In this document: one piece after another, positions 17,582 through 27,543 of the stretch
Layout: the number at the start of each line of letters is the position of its first letter
Numbering within the stretch: position 1 is the stretch's first letter
Assembly (NCBI RefSeq): GCF_003601985.1
Contig: NZ_QZXA01000008.1
Span: 62,001-126,000 of the forward strand
Direction: 5' to 3'
Length of the DNA stretch: 64,000 nt
Source: Mesorhizobium jarvisii
GTDB taxonomy: Bacteria; Pseudomonadota; Alphaproteobacteria; Rhizobiales; Rhizobiaceae
Notes under the pieces: generated by a model
Seen by the model: the letters and a program-made list of their open reading frames with translations, nothing else
The model's database searches: none
Told to the model about the DNA's origin: nothing
Made by a program: the position numbers and the translations under genes

Positions 17582-18339
17582 TGTTCGCCGGCAAACGTGT
17601 TTTCGTCACGGGTGCTGCGACCGGCATTGGCCGGGCGACCGCGGAGTACCTCGCCGACGAGGGTGCCAGGGTTTTCGGCGCCGGACTGGACGGCGCGGAG
17701 GGCAAGGCCCTTGCCGGCCGCTATGGCAAAAGCCAGTTGATCTTCCGCGAGTGCGATCTCACCCGCGAAGCGGAGGTTCAGTCGGCAGCGACGGCAATCA
17801 CCAAACGGCTTGGCGGGCTCGACGCCGTCGTCAACTGCGCCGGCATCTACCCCACCGGCAAGCGGCTTGAAGACGTTTCCGACGCGGAGTGGGAAAAAAC
17901 CATCGCCGTCAACCTCACAGCCATTTTCCGGGTCTGCCGCGCGACCTTGCCGCTGCTGCGCGCGGCCGGCGGCGGCTCGATCGTCAACATCGCGTCCGTC
18001 CACGCCGATGCCACGGTTCCCGGCGTGCCCGCCTATGCCGCGACGAAGGCGGCGGTCGTCGGCCTGTCGCGGCAGATGGCGCTCGACTATGCCGTCGACC
18101 GCATCCGCGTCAACGCCGTGCTGGTCGGCTCGGTCGCCACCCGCATGACGCTGGACGGGCTGGAAGCGGCCGGCGGCGCCGAAGCGCTGGGCCTGTCCTT
18201 CGAGCCCAACAGGATTGCCCGCATCGCCAACCCTTCCGAGGTCGCCACGGCAATAGGCTTCCTGATCTCGGACGCCGCGTCCTTCGTCACCGGCAGCGCC
18301 ATGCAGGTGGATGGCGGCCTGCTGGCGCGGCTTCTCTAA
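17578..18339 (+). CDS. SDR-family NAD(P)-dependent oxidoreductase
   Basis: A 253-residue short-chain dehydrogenase with intact motifs: TGAATGIGRA for the cofactor, VVNCAGIY, and the active site IVNIASVHAD followed by YAATKAAVVG. It is coupled to the ATPase gene by ATGA overlap (a second ATG follows at once), so it belongs to the transporter operon and probably oxidises the imported sugar or polyol first. The substrate is not identifiable. Confidence 0.88.
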   Translation: MMFAGKRVFVTGAATGIGRATAEYLADEGARVFGAGLDGAEGKALAGRYGKSQLIFRECDLTREAEVQSAATAITKRLGGLDAVVNCAGIYPTGKRLEDVSDAEWEKTIAVNLTAIFRVCRATLPLLRAAGGGSIVNIASVHADATVPGVPAYAATKAAVVGLSRQMALDYAVDRIRVNAVLVGSVATRMTLDGLEAAGGAEALGLSFEPNRIARIANPSEVATAIGFLISDAASFVTGSAMQVDGGLLARLL

Positions 18340-18465
18340 GCCTAAACGCAATCGGCTGGTTGACTGAAGATCCGATTATCCTGCCCTTCAGTTTGCCGCG
18401 CACAGGCGCTACCCTGCCAGGGCACGGAATTCCGCAGCCATGGCTGTAGCGGGGGGCAAGCCACC

Positions 18466-19455
18466 ATGAACATGGACTCGACCATTGCTGGTCCGACACC
18501 ACATTTGACCGCCCCGGCCATCGGTAGCGAGCTTGTTTGCATCGTCGATCGCAGTTCGTGTTTCCATGGCGCGATTCACGTTTCAGGATTCACGTTTTCC
18601 GCAAAATCCCCTGTCATTGGGGTCGCCTTGCTTCTGCCGGATGGCCGCACAGTCGTCCTGTCGCAAACTGGCCTTCCCAGTGCGGATTTGAGTCGTCTCT
18701 ATGGGCGACTTGCGGCGTCGTGCCGATTTGACGAGCGGGTCTTTACGGGGCTGGACAACGCTCAGATGCTGGATGTGAAACTCGAAATAAGATTGGCGGA
18801 CGGGTCGAAGGAAGTGCGCCCGCTTGCGGCGGCAGATCCGAACGATCCGATACTCCCCCTGGTAAACAGATTCTTTGCCGAGTTGCGGTCACGTTCCGGC
18901 GGACATTTGCTGGAGATCGGTTCGCGCAACCGGACCGGTGCAATGTGGCGCAACAGCCTACCGCCGGGCTGGGTCTACACCGGTTTCGATATTCTGGACG
19001 GCGAGAACGTCGACATCGTTGGAGACGCCCATGAGGCCAGCCGCTTTCTGCCTCGCAAAACCTATGACGCCGTCATGTCATTTGCGGTGTTCGAGCACCT
19101 CCTGATGCCCTGGAAGGCCGCGATCGAAATGAACCGGGTTCTCAAGACAGGCGCTCTGGGGATTATCCTGGCGCCGCAGACATGGGCTCTGCACGAAGAG
19201 CCGTGCGACTATTTTCGGTTTTCGAGTCACTCCTGGAAGGCCTTGCTCAACAGATCGACCGGGTTTGAAATCATCGAAGCCATCGATGGTGTGCGGGCAT
19301 ACATCGTGGCCCGAGTGCACAACATATCGACGCATTTTGGCGAGATGCACACCGGAGCGTTGATGTCGGCCGTCCTGTTTCGCAAGACAGGTGAAACAAA
19401 ATTGGATTGGCCGGTCTCGCTTTCCGACGTTGCCGAAGATCTATACCCTTTTTAG
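18466..19455 (+). CDS. Class I SAM-dependent methyltransferase domain protein
   Basis: A 329-residue protein with about 130 N-terminal residues of unrecognised beta-rich sequence, then a SAM methyltransferase domain: motif I HLLEIGSRNR, GWVYTGFDIL, then YDAVMSFAVFEHL and MNRVLKTGAL. This resembles methyltransferases encoded in polysaccharide loci that act on glycans or glycosyl lipids. Base composition and codon use look less GC-rich than in the flanking catabolic genes. It runs tail to tail into the next methyltransferase gene with a 15-base overlap. The acceptor is unknown. Confidence 0.75.
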   Translation: MNMDSTIAGPTPHLTAPAIGSELVCIVDRSSCFHGAIHVSGFTFSAKSPVIGVALLLPDGRTVVLSQTGLPSADLSRLYGRLAASCRFDERVFTGLDNAQMLDVKLEIRLADGSKEVRPLAAADPNDPILPLVNRFFAELRSRSGGHLLEIGSRNRTGAMWRNSLPPGWVYTGFDILDGENVDIVGDAHEASRFLPRKTYDAVMSFAVFEHLLMPWKAAIEMNRVLKTGALGIILAPQTWALHEEPCDYFRFSSHSWKALLNRSTGFEIIEAIDGVRAYIVARVHNISTHFGEMHTGALMSAVLFRKTGETKLDWPVSLSDVAEDLYPF

Positions 19456-21099
19456 AACCTTTTTAGCGGTTGGTAAGGGCCGTGGTTCTTTACGCGTAGC
19501 CTTGGGGCTGCGCCTCGCCAGGATCGACAGCGCCGGACCATGCTCGTTGTCCGCTGTCTCGTGTGCGACCGCCAGATCGTCGAACCCCAGTTTAGCCAGA
19601 CCCCACAGCAGATCGTCGCGATGTATCCAGCGCGGTACCGGGTCCATGCCTCCGCAAAATGTCGATGCGCCAAGCGGTCCGTAGGGGCGCGGATAAAGCG
19701 TCACCGTTCGGCCGTGCCAGTCGCGTTGCTCTGGCGCTCCAAGCGCCGCGCGCCGCCGGTCACCGACCGGCATCGCATTGTCGTCGACGACGTGAGTCCA
19801 CAAAAACAGGCGATCGGTTCGGTCCGCCAACAAGTCCAGCACGTGCAGCGGGTCCGTCATATGATAGAGAACACCGCTGGCTACGATCAGCGGCCAATGC
19901 TTTGTTTCACTCTCCAGGAAGGGCACAAAATTGCCGAGCCGAAAGCTCGCGTCGCGCAAGCCAAGGATTTCCTTCGCGACCAGACAGCGAAGAAAGGCAT
20001 CGCGATTGGCCTCGATGGCCAGAACCGACCCTGCACCTTGGGACAACAAAGTTGCGGTATGCGCCGCCTCCAAGGGACCTAGTTCGAGGACTTGCTTCCC
20101 GTTGAGCCAGCCACCCAGTTTCTCCGCGAGCCAAAGTATGCGTGGGTCCTCGTGCAGATGGGATGTGCCCGCCTGCAAGCCTTGCGCTGCCGGGAACGCG
20201 GTGACCCATTGGCCCTTGAATGCATCAATCGCATTTTGGGCTGACGGCGCTGATCCGATGTACACGGGAGGATCGACAACGGCCGCAGCGATGTGTTCAG
20301 GCCCGGCTTCGTTGATCGCGTCGAGCGCCAGGGCCAGTCTGTCGGGACTATGCGTCGCCGGATTGGCGGACATCACCGCAAAGAACTCGCACCCTACAGT
20401 CGGGTAAAATTGCTCTTCACGAAGTCCCAGGACTCCTGCTGCGTGCAAATCGGCCATGGCCAGGCGGAAACTGGACGGCGTGAAGACCCAGGCGTGACAG
20501 TCGACATAGTCGTCTCCTTGCCTGGTTGCCATCGCGTAGCCTGCTTGAGGCGTTCCGGCGAAAGCATACTCTCCCTTGAACCCTTCCAGCCAGACCTGCA
20601 CACCTCCGCGCGTTCCATGCGATGCATGATGATCGAACATGGCCGCCGTGCCATGCCTTTTTTGCCCTGCCACATAGGCGGCCAACAGATGGCCCGCGGT
20701 ACAACTGGGCCGCAGATAATCGAAGGTGTATCGACGATCCGGAATCAAGAGATACACCCGCCCACCCGGCTTGAGTGCCCGTTCGCAGCGTTGGAGGAAA
20801 TGAACAGGGTCCGTGAGATGCTCAAAGACGTGACTGGCCACTATGAAGTCGAAGCCCTCGCCAGTCAGGTCGAGTTGTCTGAATTCGCCTCCATCGTCGA
20901 TGGCATCTACCGTTTCAAGCCGTGAAACGTCGACGCCGATCGCAGCGTATTTCGAGCGCAATCCGTCGGCATCGGTATGATCGACAACGAGCGTTTTGTA
21001 ACCTTCGGCCTTGGGCAATATGGGCGAGTATGAAGCGCCAATCTCGATGCCGCGTCCATTCTTGCCGATTGCCGTTCGGATAGTCTTTCGGAAGTCCAA
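19441..21099 (-). CDS. Double methyltransferase-domain protein
   Basis: A 552-residue protein with two SAM methyltransferase-like halves. The first (about 1-160) has GIEIGASYSPILPKA, FDFIVASHVFEHL and RALKPGGRVYLLIPD. The second (about 320-480) has QVLELGPLEAAHT, LAIEANRDAFLRC and LIVASGVLYHMTDP. The start appears to be TTG. Two-domain methyltransferases of this kind occur in surface glycan clusters. It is divergent from the RgpF-like gene with about 96 bases between starts, so the two may be expressed together. Confidence 0.72.
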   Translation of the reverse strand: MDFRKTIRTAIGKNGRGIEIGASYSPILPKAEGYKTLVVDHTDADGLRSKYAAIGVDVSRLETVDAIDDGGEFRQLDLTGEGFDFIVASHVFEHLTDPVHFLQRCERALKPGGRVYLLIPDRRYTFDYLRPSCTAGHLLAAYVAGQKRHGTAAMFDHHASHGTRGGVQVWLEGFKGEYAFAGTPQAGYAMATRQGDDYVDCHAWVFTPSSFRLAMADLHAAGVLGLREEQFYPTVGCEFFAVMSANPATHSPDRLALALDAINEAGPEHIAAAVVDPPVYIGSAPSAQNAIDAFKGQWVTAFPAAQGLQAGTSHLHEDPRILWLAEKLGGWLNGKQVLELGPLEAAHTATLLSQGAGSVLAIEANRDAFLRCLVAKEILGLRDASFRLGNFVPFLESETKHWPLIVASGVLYHMTDPLHVLDLLADRTDRLFLWTHVVDDNAMPVGDRRRAALGAPEQRDWHGRTVTLYPRPYGPLGASTFCGGMDPVPRWIHRDDLLWGLAKLGFDDLAVAHETADNEHGPALSILARRSPKATRKEPRPLPTAKKVLKRV

Positions 21100-21195
21100 G
21101 TTCGCATCCCCCGCACCGAGCGTTGCACGTCATGAGTAGACCATTTCACAGCGTCGACTGAAGTGTTATCTGTCGGGGCCGGGGGGCGCGCGGCC

Positions 21196-22473
21196 ATGAA
21201 AAAGATCGGGCAAATTGCGAACTGGGCGGCCGCAGGAGCGTATGTTCTGGCCGCCAAGATAATTCAGTTCCCAGGCATTCTGGCCGAACGCGAGCCGCGA
21301 TTTGTTTCCGATGAGACCGTGACGCCGGCAATTGGCAATTGTTATGCGATCGTCGTCAAATATCACCTCATTGGGATTACGAGCGACTTTCTCGACCTCC
21401 TGGCGACGCTTCGTCGCCAACATGTCAACGCCATTGTTGTCTGCAATGGCGATCTTCGTCCGGATGAACTCGTGACCTTAAGGGCATTTGCGCACCGCAT
21501 CCTTGTGCGTAACAACATTGGCCGTGACTTCGGAGCCTACCGTGCCGCGACCTTGCATCTGGCGTCGGAGGAACTCCGACCCGAACGTATGATTTATCTG
21601 AACGATAGTGTCATTTACATTGCCGGACCTGGCTTGGACTCAATGATCAAAGCTCTGCTTCAGAGCGACTATGACGCCGTTGGCACCTACGAGAACCATG
21701 AGTTTGCCCATCATATGGGCAGCTACGCATTTAGTGTAGCCGGCAAAGTATTCGCCGATGCACAGATTCGGCGATTTTGGCGAGAGTACAGGCCCTACGA
21801 CATTCGCCCCCACGCGATACGGAAGGGAGAACTCGGCTTTTCGCAATGCCTGGAGCGTTGTGGCTACCGGGTTGATGTTATCTATTCCGCCGACAAGCTC
21901 GCGCTTCGGCTCGACAAGATGTCGATCTCCGAGCTGGTAGCAACACTTCGTTACGTCCCTTATGGCGCGCTTCGCGGTTACGATCTTGGCCCGCTTCTGA
22001 AAGGCGCTCAAAGAACCGGACAAATGCTGGCGGGCAATCCCAAATCAAAAAGGCGTGGAGAAAAACGCGGAAAGGACTCCGCCATTCTCGAACAGGAATC
22101 GCGAACGCCTACAATATCGGAGTTTGGCAGGTTTTCGGCCGAAACAAAGGCCCGGCTTGCGGAAGCCGAGAAAAATGCATCCGTGGCCATTCAGATCAAA
22201 CAAGAGACCCTGGTCAATCATATGATTGGGACCATCATCAATGGCAGCCAAATACACTTCGGCTTCGGGCTCTTTCATCGGGTGATGGATAGTCCTTTGG
22301 TGAAGCGCGACCTACTTATTCGGGGGATTTTGCTTGAACATGACTGTGCTCGTATCCTCGAACATCTGACGCCGCCACGGCGGGAGCCGATCATGCGCGA
22401 GTTGTTGAACCGTGGGCGGGCCGTCAATGTGCGTGGCATGCGCCGCTTCAAGCTCAGGAATGGGCTTATTTAG
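21196..22473 (+). CDS. Rhamnan synthesis F (RgpF)-like glycan biosynthesis protein
   Basis: About 425 residues. The central part matches the RgpF/rhamnan-synthesis-F family: VVKYHLIG, VCNGDLRPDELVTL, NNIGRDFGAYRAA and MIYLNDSVIY. These are glycosyltransferase-like proteins of surface polysaccharide assembly. The C-terminal third is charged and unrecognised. ATG at 21196 is preferred over a GTG at 21163; neither has a strong RBS. Composition is AT-richer than the flanks. Together with the two methyltransferase genes it forms a small glycan-modification island inside the sugar catabolic block. Confidence 0.68.
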   Translation: MKKIGQIANWAAAGAYVLAAKIIQFPGILAEREPRFVSDETVTPAIGNCYAIVVKYHLIGITSDFLDLLATLRRQHVNAIVVCNGDLRPDELVTLRAFAHRILVRNNIGRDFGAYRAATLHLASEELRPERMIYLNDSVIYIAGPGLDSMIKALLQSDYDAVGTYENHEFAHHMGSYAFSVAGKVFADAQIRRFWREYRPYDIRPHAIRKGELGFSQCLERCGYRVDVIYSADKLALRLDKMSISELVATLRYVPYGALRGYDLGPLLKGAQRTGQMLAGNPKSKRRGEKRGKDSAILEQESRTPTISEFGRFSAETKARLAEAEKNASVAIQIKQETLVNHMIGTIINGSQIHFGFGLFHRVMDSPLVKRDLLIRGILLEHDCARILEHLTPPRREPIMRELLNRGRAVNVRGMRRFKLRNGLI

Positions 22474-22513
22474 ACGATCATCGTCGTCAGGCGCACCCGT
22501 CTTTTGCCCCGAC

Positions 22514-23407
22514 CTAAAGCGAAAAGGGCGTGAACCAGACGGTGCCGGCAGCACTTTCGCCCTGGGCGAGGACGATCACGCCCTCGTCCGCATCATCCCA
22601 TCGGCCGCGGTTGAAGGCGCCGGAGGCGTTGGTCTGCGGCTCGACGCAGAAATATGGTTTGGCCGGATCGGCGTAAAACATCAGATGCTTGAAAATCGGG
22701 TCGGCCTTCATACGCAGTCCCGCGCCGCGAGCCGGCAAGCGCAGCGTCGCTTCACCGCCCCAGCCGCCATAGTCATTGTTGCGCCAACCACTCGGGAGGG
22801 GTCTGCCTTCGGCAAAGTCGAGTTCGGGCGGCAAGGTGACGGCATCGCCTGAAATGCCGTCGGGCTCTTCGAGATAGAAACGCCTGGCGTCGAACTGCAC
22901 CGTCACGTCCGGATCGCGATCGAACCAGGGATGCAGTCCAAAACCGAACGGCATGGCGACCGGACCGGTGTTAGTCAGGGTCATGGTCACGCTCAGCCCC
23001 TCATCCGAAACCGCGAAAGCCTGGGTCGCGCGGTAGGAATAGGGCTCGGCTCCGGCGGCGATGTCCAGCGACAGGGTGGCGTTGGCGGCACCTGCCCCGG
23101 TGACATCCCAGGCGTGCTGCCAACCGCTGCCATGGACGTTGAATTTCTCGGGCGGATTGTTGGGCAGGACCTGCCAGCGTCTTGCGCGGAAGTCGAAGGC
23201 GTTTCCGGCGATGCGGTTGGCATAGGGCGTCATCGGAAACATGGCGACGCCAAGCACGTTGCCGGATCTGCGATCATCTTCCGAGAGCCGGCGCATGAGA
23301 TCGATGCCGCGCCAGCGCAGCGAACTCACGGAGCCGCCGATTTGCGGTACCAGCGCGACTTCGAGCGCTCCCGATCCGATGCTCAGCAATTCAGAAATTG
23401 CGGCCAT
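22514..23407 (-). CDS. Aldose 1-epimerase (mutarotase) family protein
   Basis: A 297-residue galactose-mutarotase-like enzyme that would interconvert alpha and beta anomers of a sugar. Family features are FPMTPYANRI, NVHGSGWQHAW (active-site His), FGFGLHPWFD (second His) and FCVEPQTNASGAF (catalytic Glu). It starts 17 bases inside the end of the preceding degenerate SDR gene, so it is the third gene of a leftward SDR-SDR-mutarotase operon under the motif at 24788. Confidence 0.87.
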   Translation of the reverse strand: MAAISELLSIGSGALEVALVPQIGGSVSSLRWRGIDLMRRLSEDDRRSGNVLGVAMFPMTPYANRIAGNAFDFRARRWQVLPNNPPEKFNVHGSGWQHAWDVTGAGAANATLSLDIAAGAEPYSYRATQAFAVSDEGLSVTMTLTNTGPVAMPFGFGLHPWFDRDPDVTVQFDARRFYLEEPDGISGDAVTLPPELDFAEGRPLPSGWRNNDYGGWGGEATLRLPARGAGLRMKADPIFKHLMFYADPAKPYFCVEPQTNASGAFNRGRWDDADEGVIVLAQGESAAGTVWFTPFSL

Positions 23408-23981
23408 AGCCTGCCGTCCAGCCACCGTCGACGCCCAGCATCTGGCCCGTCGTGTAAGTGTTGAGCGGATCGCAGAAGAACAGCACGGCCGCGACCGCTT
23501 CCTCGATGCAGCCGGCGCGGCCGACCGGCGTGTGGCTGAGCATCGCCTTGTCGCCCGAGACCATGGTTTCGTCCTCGACCGCGCCGAAGCCGACGGCATT
23601 CACCAACACCTTCGGCCCGAACTCCATGGCCAAGGCACGCATGCCGGCTAGAATCGCCGCGTTCTCCATGGAAAAGCGCGGATGACGGCGCATCGGCATG
23701 CCGGCGGTGGCCGAGATCAGGAAGACGATGCGCCCGCCGCCGCGCTCGGCCATGGCCACGGCCGCCCTGCGCGCATCGGCATGCTGGCAGCGTGGATCCT
23801 GCATCGTCGTTCCCGGGCGCAGCGGGTTGGACATCAGCAGGATGTCGGCGGCACCCCCTGCTTCGAGAACCGTGCCGCCATTGGCACGCAGTGCGGCAAG
23901 CACGGCGTCGACGATCGGGTTGGTCTCGCCATCGAGGGCCACCGTGGCGCCGTTGAGATCGATTTCCATCGCGCCACTCAC
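23391..23981 (-). CDS. Degenerate SDR-fold protein lacking cofactor and catalytic motifs
   Basis: A 196-residue SDR relative that keeps the C-terminal end (TGQMLGVDGGWTAGYG) and much of the fold but has lost key residues. The Gly-rich cofactor loop reads LDGETNPIVD, the NNAG region reads LLMSNPLRPG, and at the active site FSMENAA replaces YxxxK, so Tyr is Phe and Lys is Asn. It is about 55 residues shorter than normal SDRs. The GTG start overlaps the stop of the upstream SDR (GTGA), implying coupled synthesis. I infer a non-catalytic partner of that SDR; a pseudogene is less likely because the frame is intact and coupled. Confidence 0.72.
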   Translation of the reverse strand: MSGAMEIDLNGATVALDGETNPIVDAVLAALRANGGTVLEAGGAADILLMSNPLRPGTTMQDPRCQHADARRAAVAMAERGGGRIVFLISATAGMPMRRHPRFSMENAAILAGMRALAMEFGPKVLVNAVGFGAVEDETMVSGDKAMLSHTPVGRAGCIEEAVAAVLFFCDPLNTYTTGQMLGVDGGWTAGYGRNF

Positions 23982-24757
23982 ATCATGTATCCCGCCGTCC
24001 AGCCGCCATCGACGGCCAGCACCTGGCCGTTGACGTAGCTGGCGGCCGGCGAGGCCAGGAACAGCACCGCCTCGGCGATCTCCCGCGGCTCGGCCGGGCG
24101 GCCGAGCGGTACATGGGCCAGGAATTCCTGCGTGCGGCCGGCGAACTTGCCGTCATCCCCGTAGAACAGCTTGGCGGTCAGCGCCGTCATCACCGAACCC
24201 GGGGCGACCGCGTTGGTCAGGATGCCTTTGGCGCCGAGTTCGATCGCCATAGACCGCGTCAGATGGATGATGCCGGCCTTGGCGGCGACGAACGGGCTCT
24301 GCAGGCGCATGGCGGCAAGGCCGACGACCGAGGCGATGTTGACGATGCGCCCGCCCCTGCCGGCGGCGAGCATGGGACCGAGTGCCGCCCGGCTCATAAT
24401 GTAGAGGCCGTCGAGATCGATGCCGGTGATGCGGTCCCATTCCTCGGCCGGGAATTCGTCAATTGTGACACGATGCGCCAGCGTATTGACGCCGGCATTG
24501 TTGATGAGGATGTCGAGGCGGCCGTAACGCTGCATGATCGCGGCTATCGCGCTGCCGACCGATGCGGCATCACGGATGTCGGTGGCGCAGGCCATGGCAT
24601 CGGTCAAGCCGGCCGCGACCTGGCTTGCGCCCTCGCCGTTGATGTCGGCGACGACGACCGCGGCACCATTGTCGGACAGGCGCCTGGCGATGGAACTGCC
24701 GATGGCGCCAGCCGCTCCCGTGACCAGCGCCACCTTGCCTCGCAAATCGCAGCGCAT
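23978..24757 (-). CDS. SDR-family oxidoreductase with Phe at the catalytic Tyr position
   Basis: A 259-residue SDR with a normal cofactor motif (VTGAAGAIGSS) and LINNAGVNT. The active-site Ser in VNIASVVG is followed 13 residues later by FVAAKAG, where other family members have YxxxK. The codon is TTC, so the general-acid Tyr is Phe. The C-terminus VLAVDGGWTAGYMM matches the downstream degenerate SDR. ATG at 24757 is chosen over a GTG nine bases upstream. The GntR-type motif at 24788-24800 lies 31 bases before it. Whether it is active, perhaps only with its partner, is open. Confidence 0.8.
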   Translation of the reverse strand: MRCDLRGKVALVTGAAGAIGSSIARRLSDNGAAVVVADINGEGASQVAAGLTDAMACATDIRDAASVGSAIAAIMQRYGRLDILINNAGVNTLAHRVTIDEFPAEEWDRITGIDLDGLYIMSRAALGPMLAAGRGGRIVNIASVVGLAAMRLQSPFVAAKAGIIHLTRSMAIELGAKGILTNAVAPGSVMTALTAKLFYGDDGKFAGRTQEFLAHVPLGRPAEPREIAEAVLFLASPAASYVNGQVLAVDGGWTAGYMM

Positions 24758-24787
24758 GTCCCGCACACCCCCCGAGCAATACCGGGT

Positions 24788-24800
24788 ATGCTATTATAAT
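24788..24800. promoter_or_regulatory. GntR-regulon motif copy E (ATGCTATTATAAT)
   Basis: Exact 13-base match to copies at 2277 and 7428. It lies immediately upstream of the leftward SDR-SDR-mutarotase operon. Confidence 0.65.
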
Positions 24801-24839
24801 ATCTACAGGAGTCGGGCAAGCGGCAGCGTCGCCCCGCGA

Positions 24840-25835
24840 TTATTCCGCCGGCGCGCCGGCAACGTTCTTGCGGGCGGCATCGACCATCAGCCGCCGTGCG
24901 CGGAACACACTCCATTGCTGGTCGACGAGCACGCCGATGAGGATGACGCCGCCCATCACCGCGAAGTTGAGCGAGGACGGGATGCCGAGCAGATTGACGA
25001 GATTCTGCAGCTCCTGCAGCAGCACGGTGCCGAGGATGACGCCGATCAGCGAGCCCTCGCCGCCACGCAGCGAGAAGCCGCCGAGCACGGCGGCGGCGAT
25101 GGCGTAGAGTTCATAGAACTGGCCATGGCTGGCCGGCGAGATCGAGCGCGTGTACATGGCGAAATAGATCGCCGACAGCGCCGTCAGCACGCCGCAGATG
25201 ACGTAAGCCGCCATGACGATGCGGCCGGTGCGGATGCCGGAATATTTCGCCGCCTCCTCATTCTTGCCGATGGCATAGAGATAGCGGCCGAACACCGAAC
25301 GGTGCAGCACCACCCACATGACGATGGCGATGACGATCAGCGCGATGAAGCTGTTGGGCACGCCATAGGAACGTCCGGCTGTCAGGAATTCGAGCTCGGG
25401 AAAATTCTGGCCGAAGGCGAAGCCGGCGGTGCCGTCGGCGGTGTAGAAGCGGGCGACGCCGCGATAGATCAAGAGGCCGCATAAGGTGACGACGAAGGGC
25501 TGCAGCTTCAGCCTGGTGATAAGCCAGCCATGCACCAGGCCGATGATGGCGCCAAGCGCGATGATCAGCACGAAGGCCAGCGGCCAGTCCAGCTCGCGCA
25601 CGGCGATGAAATCGATGAACAGCGTTCCCAGCAGCGCCACCACCGATCCGACCGACAGTTCGATGCCGCCGGTGATGATGACGAAGGCCTGGCCGATCGA
25701 CAGGATGCCGAACAGGCCGATCAGGTTCGAGGTGTTGGCAAGGTTGATCGGCAAGAGGAAGCGCGGATTGATGATGGCCACGATCGCTCCGACCACCAGG
25801 ATCAGGATCAGCAGGCCGAGATCTTTCTTGCTCAT
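24840..25835 (-). CDS. Sugar ABC transporter permease (CUT2 / RbsC type)
   Basis: A 331-residue polytopic membrane protein with the CUT2 permease signature IITGGIELSVGSVVALLGT and YAIGKNEEAAKYSGI, and several hydrophobic helices from the N-terminus on. The start MSKKDLGLLI follows GGGGAGACGACG and is chosen over an in-frame start further upstream. It is the last gene of a leftward binding protein-ATPase-permease operon. Confidence 0.9.
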   Translation of the reverse strand: MSKKDLGLLILILVVGAIVAIINPRFLLPINLANTSNLIGLFGILSIGQAFVIITGGIELSVGSVVALLGTLFIDFIAVRELDWPLAFVLIIALGAIIGLVHGWLITRLKLQPFVVTLCGLLIYRGVARFYTADGTAGFAFGQNFPELEFLTAGRSYGVPNSFIALIVIAIVMWVVLHRSVFGRYLYAIGKNEEAAKYSGIRTGRIVMAAYVICGVLTALSAIYFAMYTRSISPASHGQFYELYAIAAAVLGGFSLRGGEGSLIGVILGTVLLQELQNLVNLLGIPSSLNFAVMGGVILIGVLVDQQWSVFRARRLMVDAARKNVAGAPAE

Positions 25836-25889
25836 CGTCGTCTCCCCAATGCCTGCCTGAGCAGGTTGCGCGGTCTCGCAGCGCAAAAA

Positions 25890-27431
<1,542 letters not shown>

Positions 27432-27500
27432 GCCTGACAGCAGTTAGCGGGCCGGCCTTCCGGCAGACTGACGATCCTCGAAGGGTTCGTCAATGCGCGC

Positions 27501-27528
27501 AGCCGGCTCAAGCGAAGTTGAGCCGGCT
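27501..27528 (-). other. Intercistronic stem-loop between binding-protein and ATPase genes
   Basis: AGCCGGCTCAA and TTGAGCCGGCT form a perfect 11-bp stem with a 6-base loop. It follows the binding-protein stop in the direction of transcription. It has no T run, so mRNA stabilisation or partial termination is more likely than a full terminator. Confidence 0.6.
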
Positions 27529-27543
27529 GAACTGCCTGTGGTC

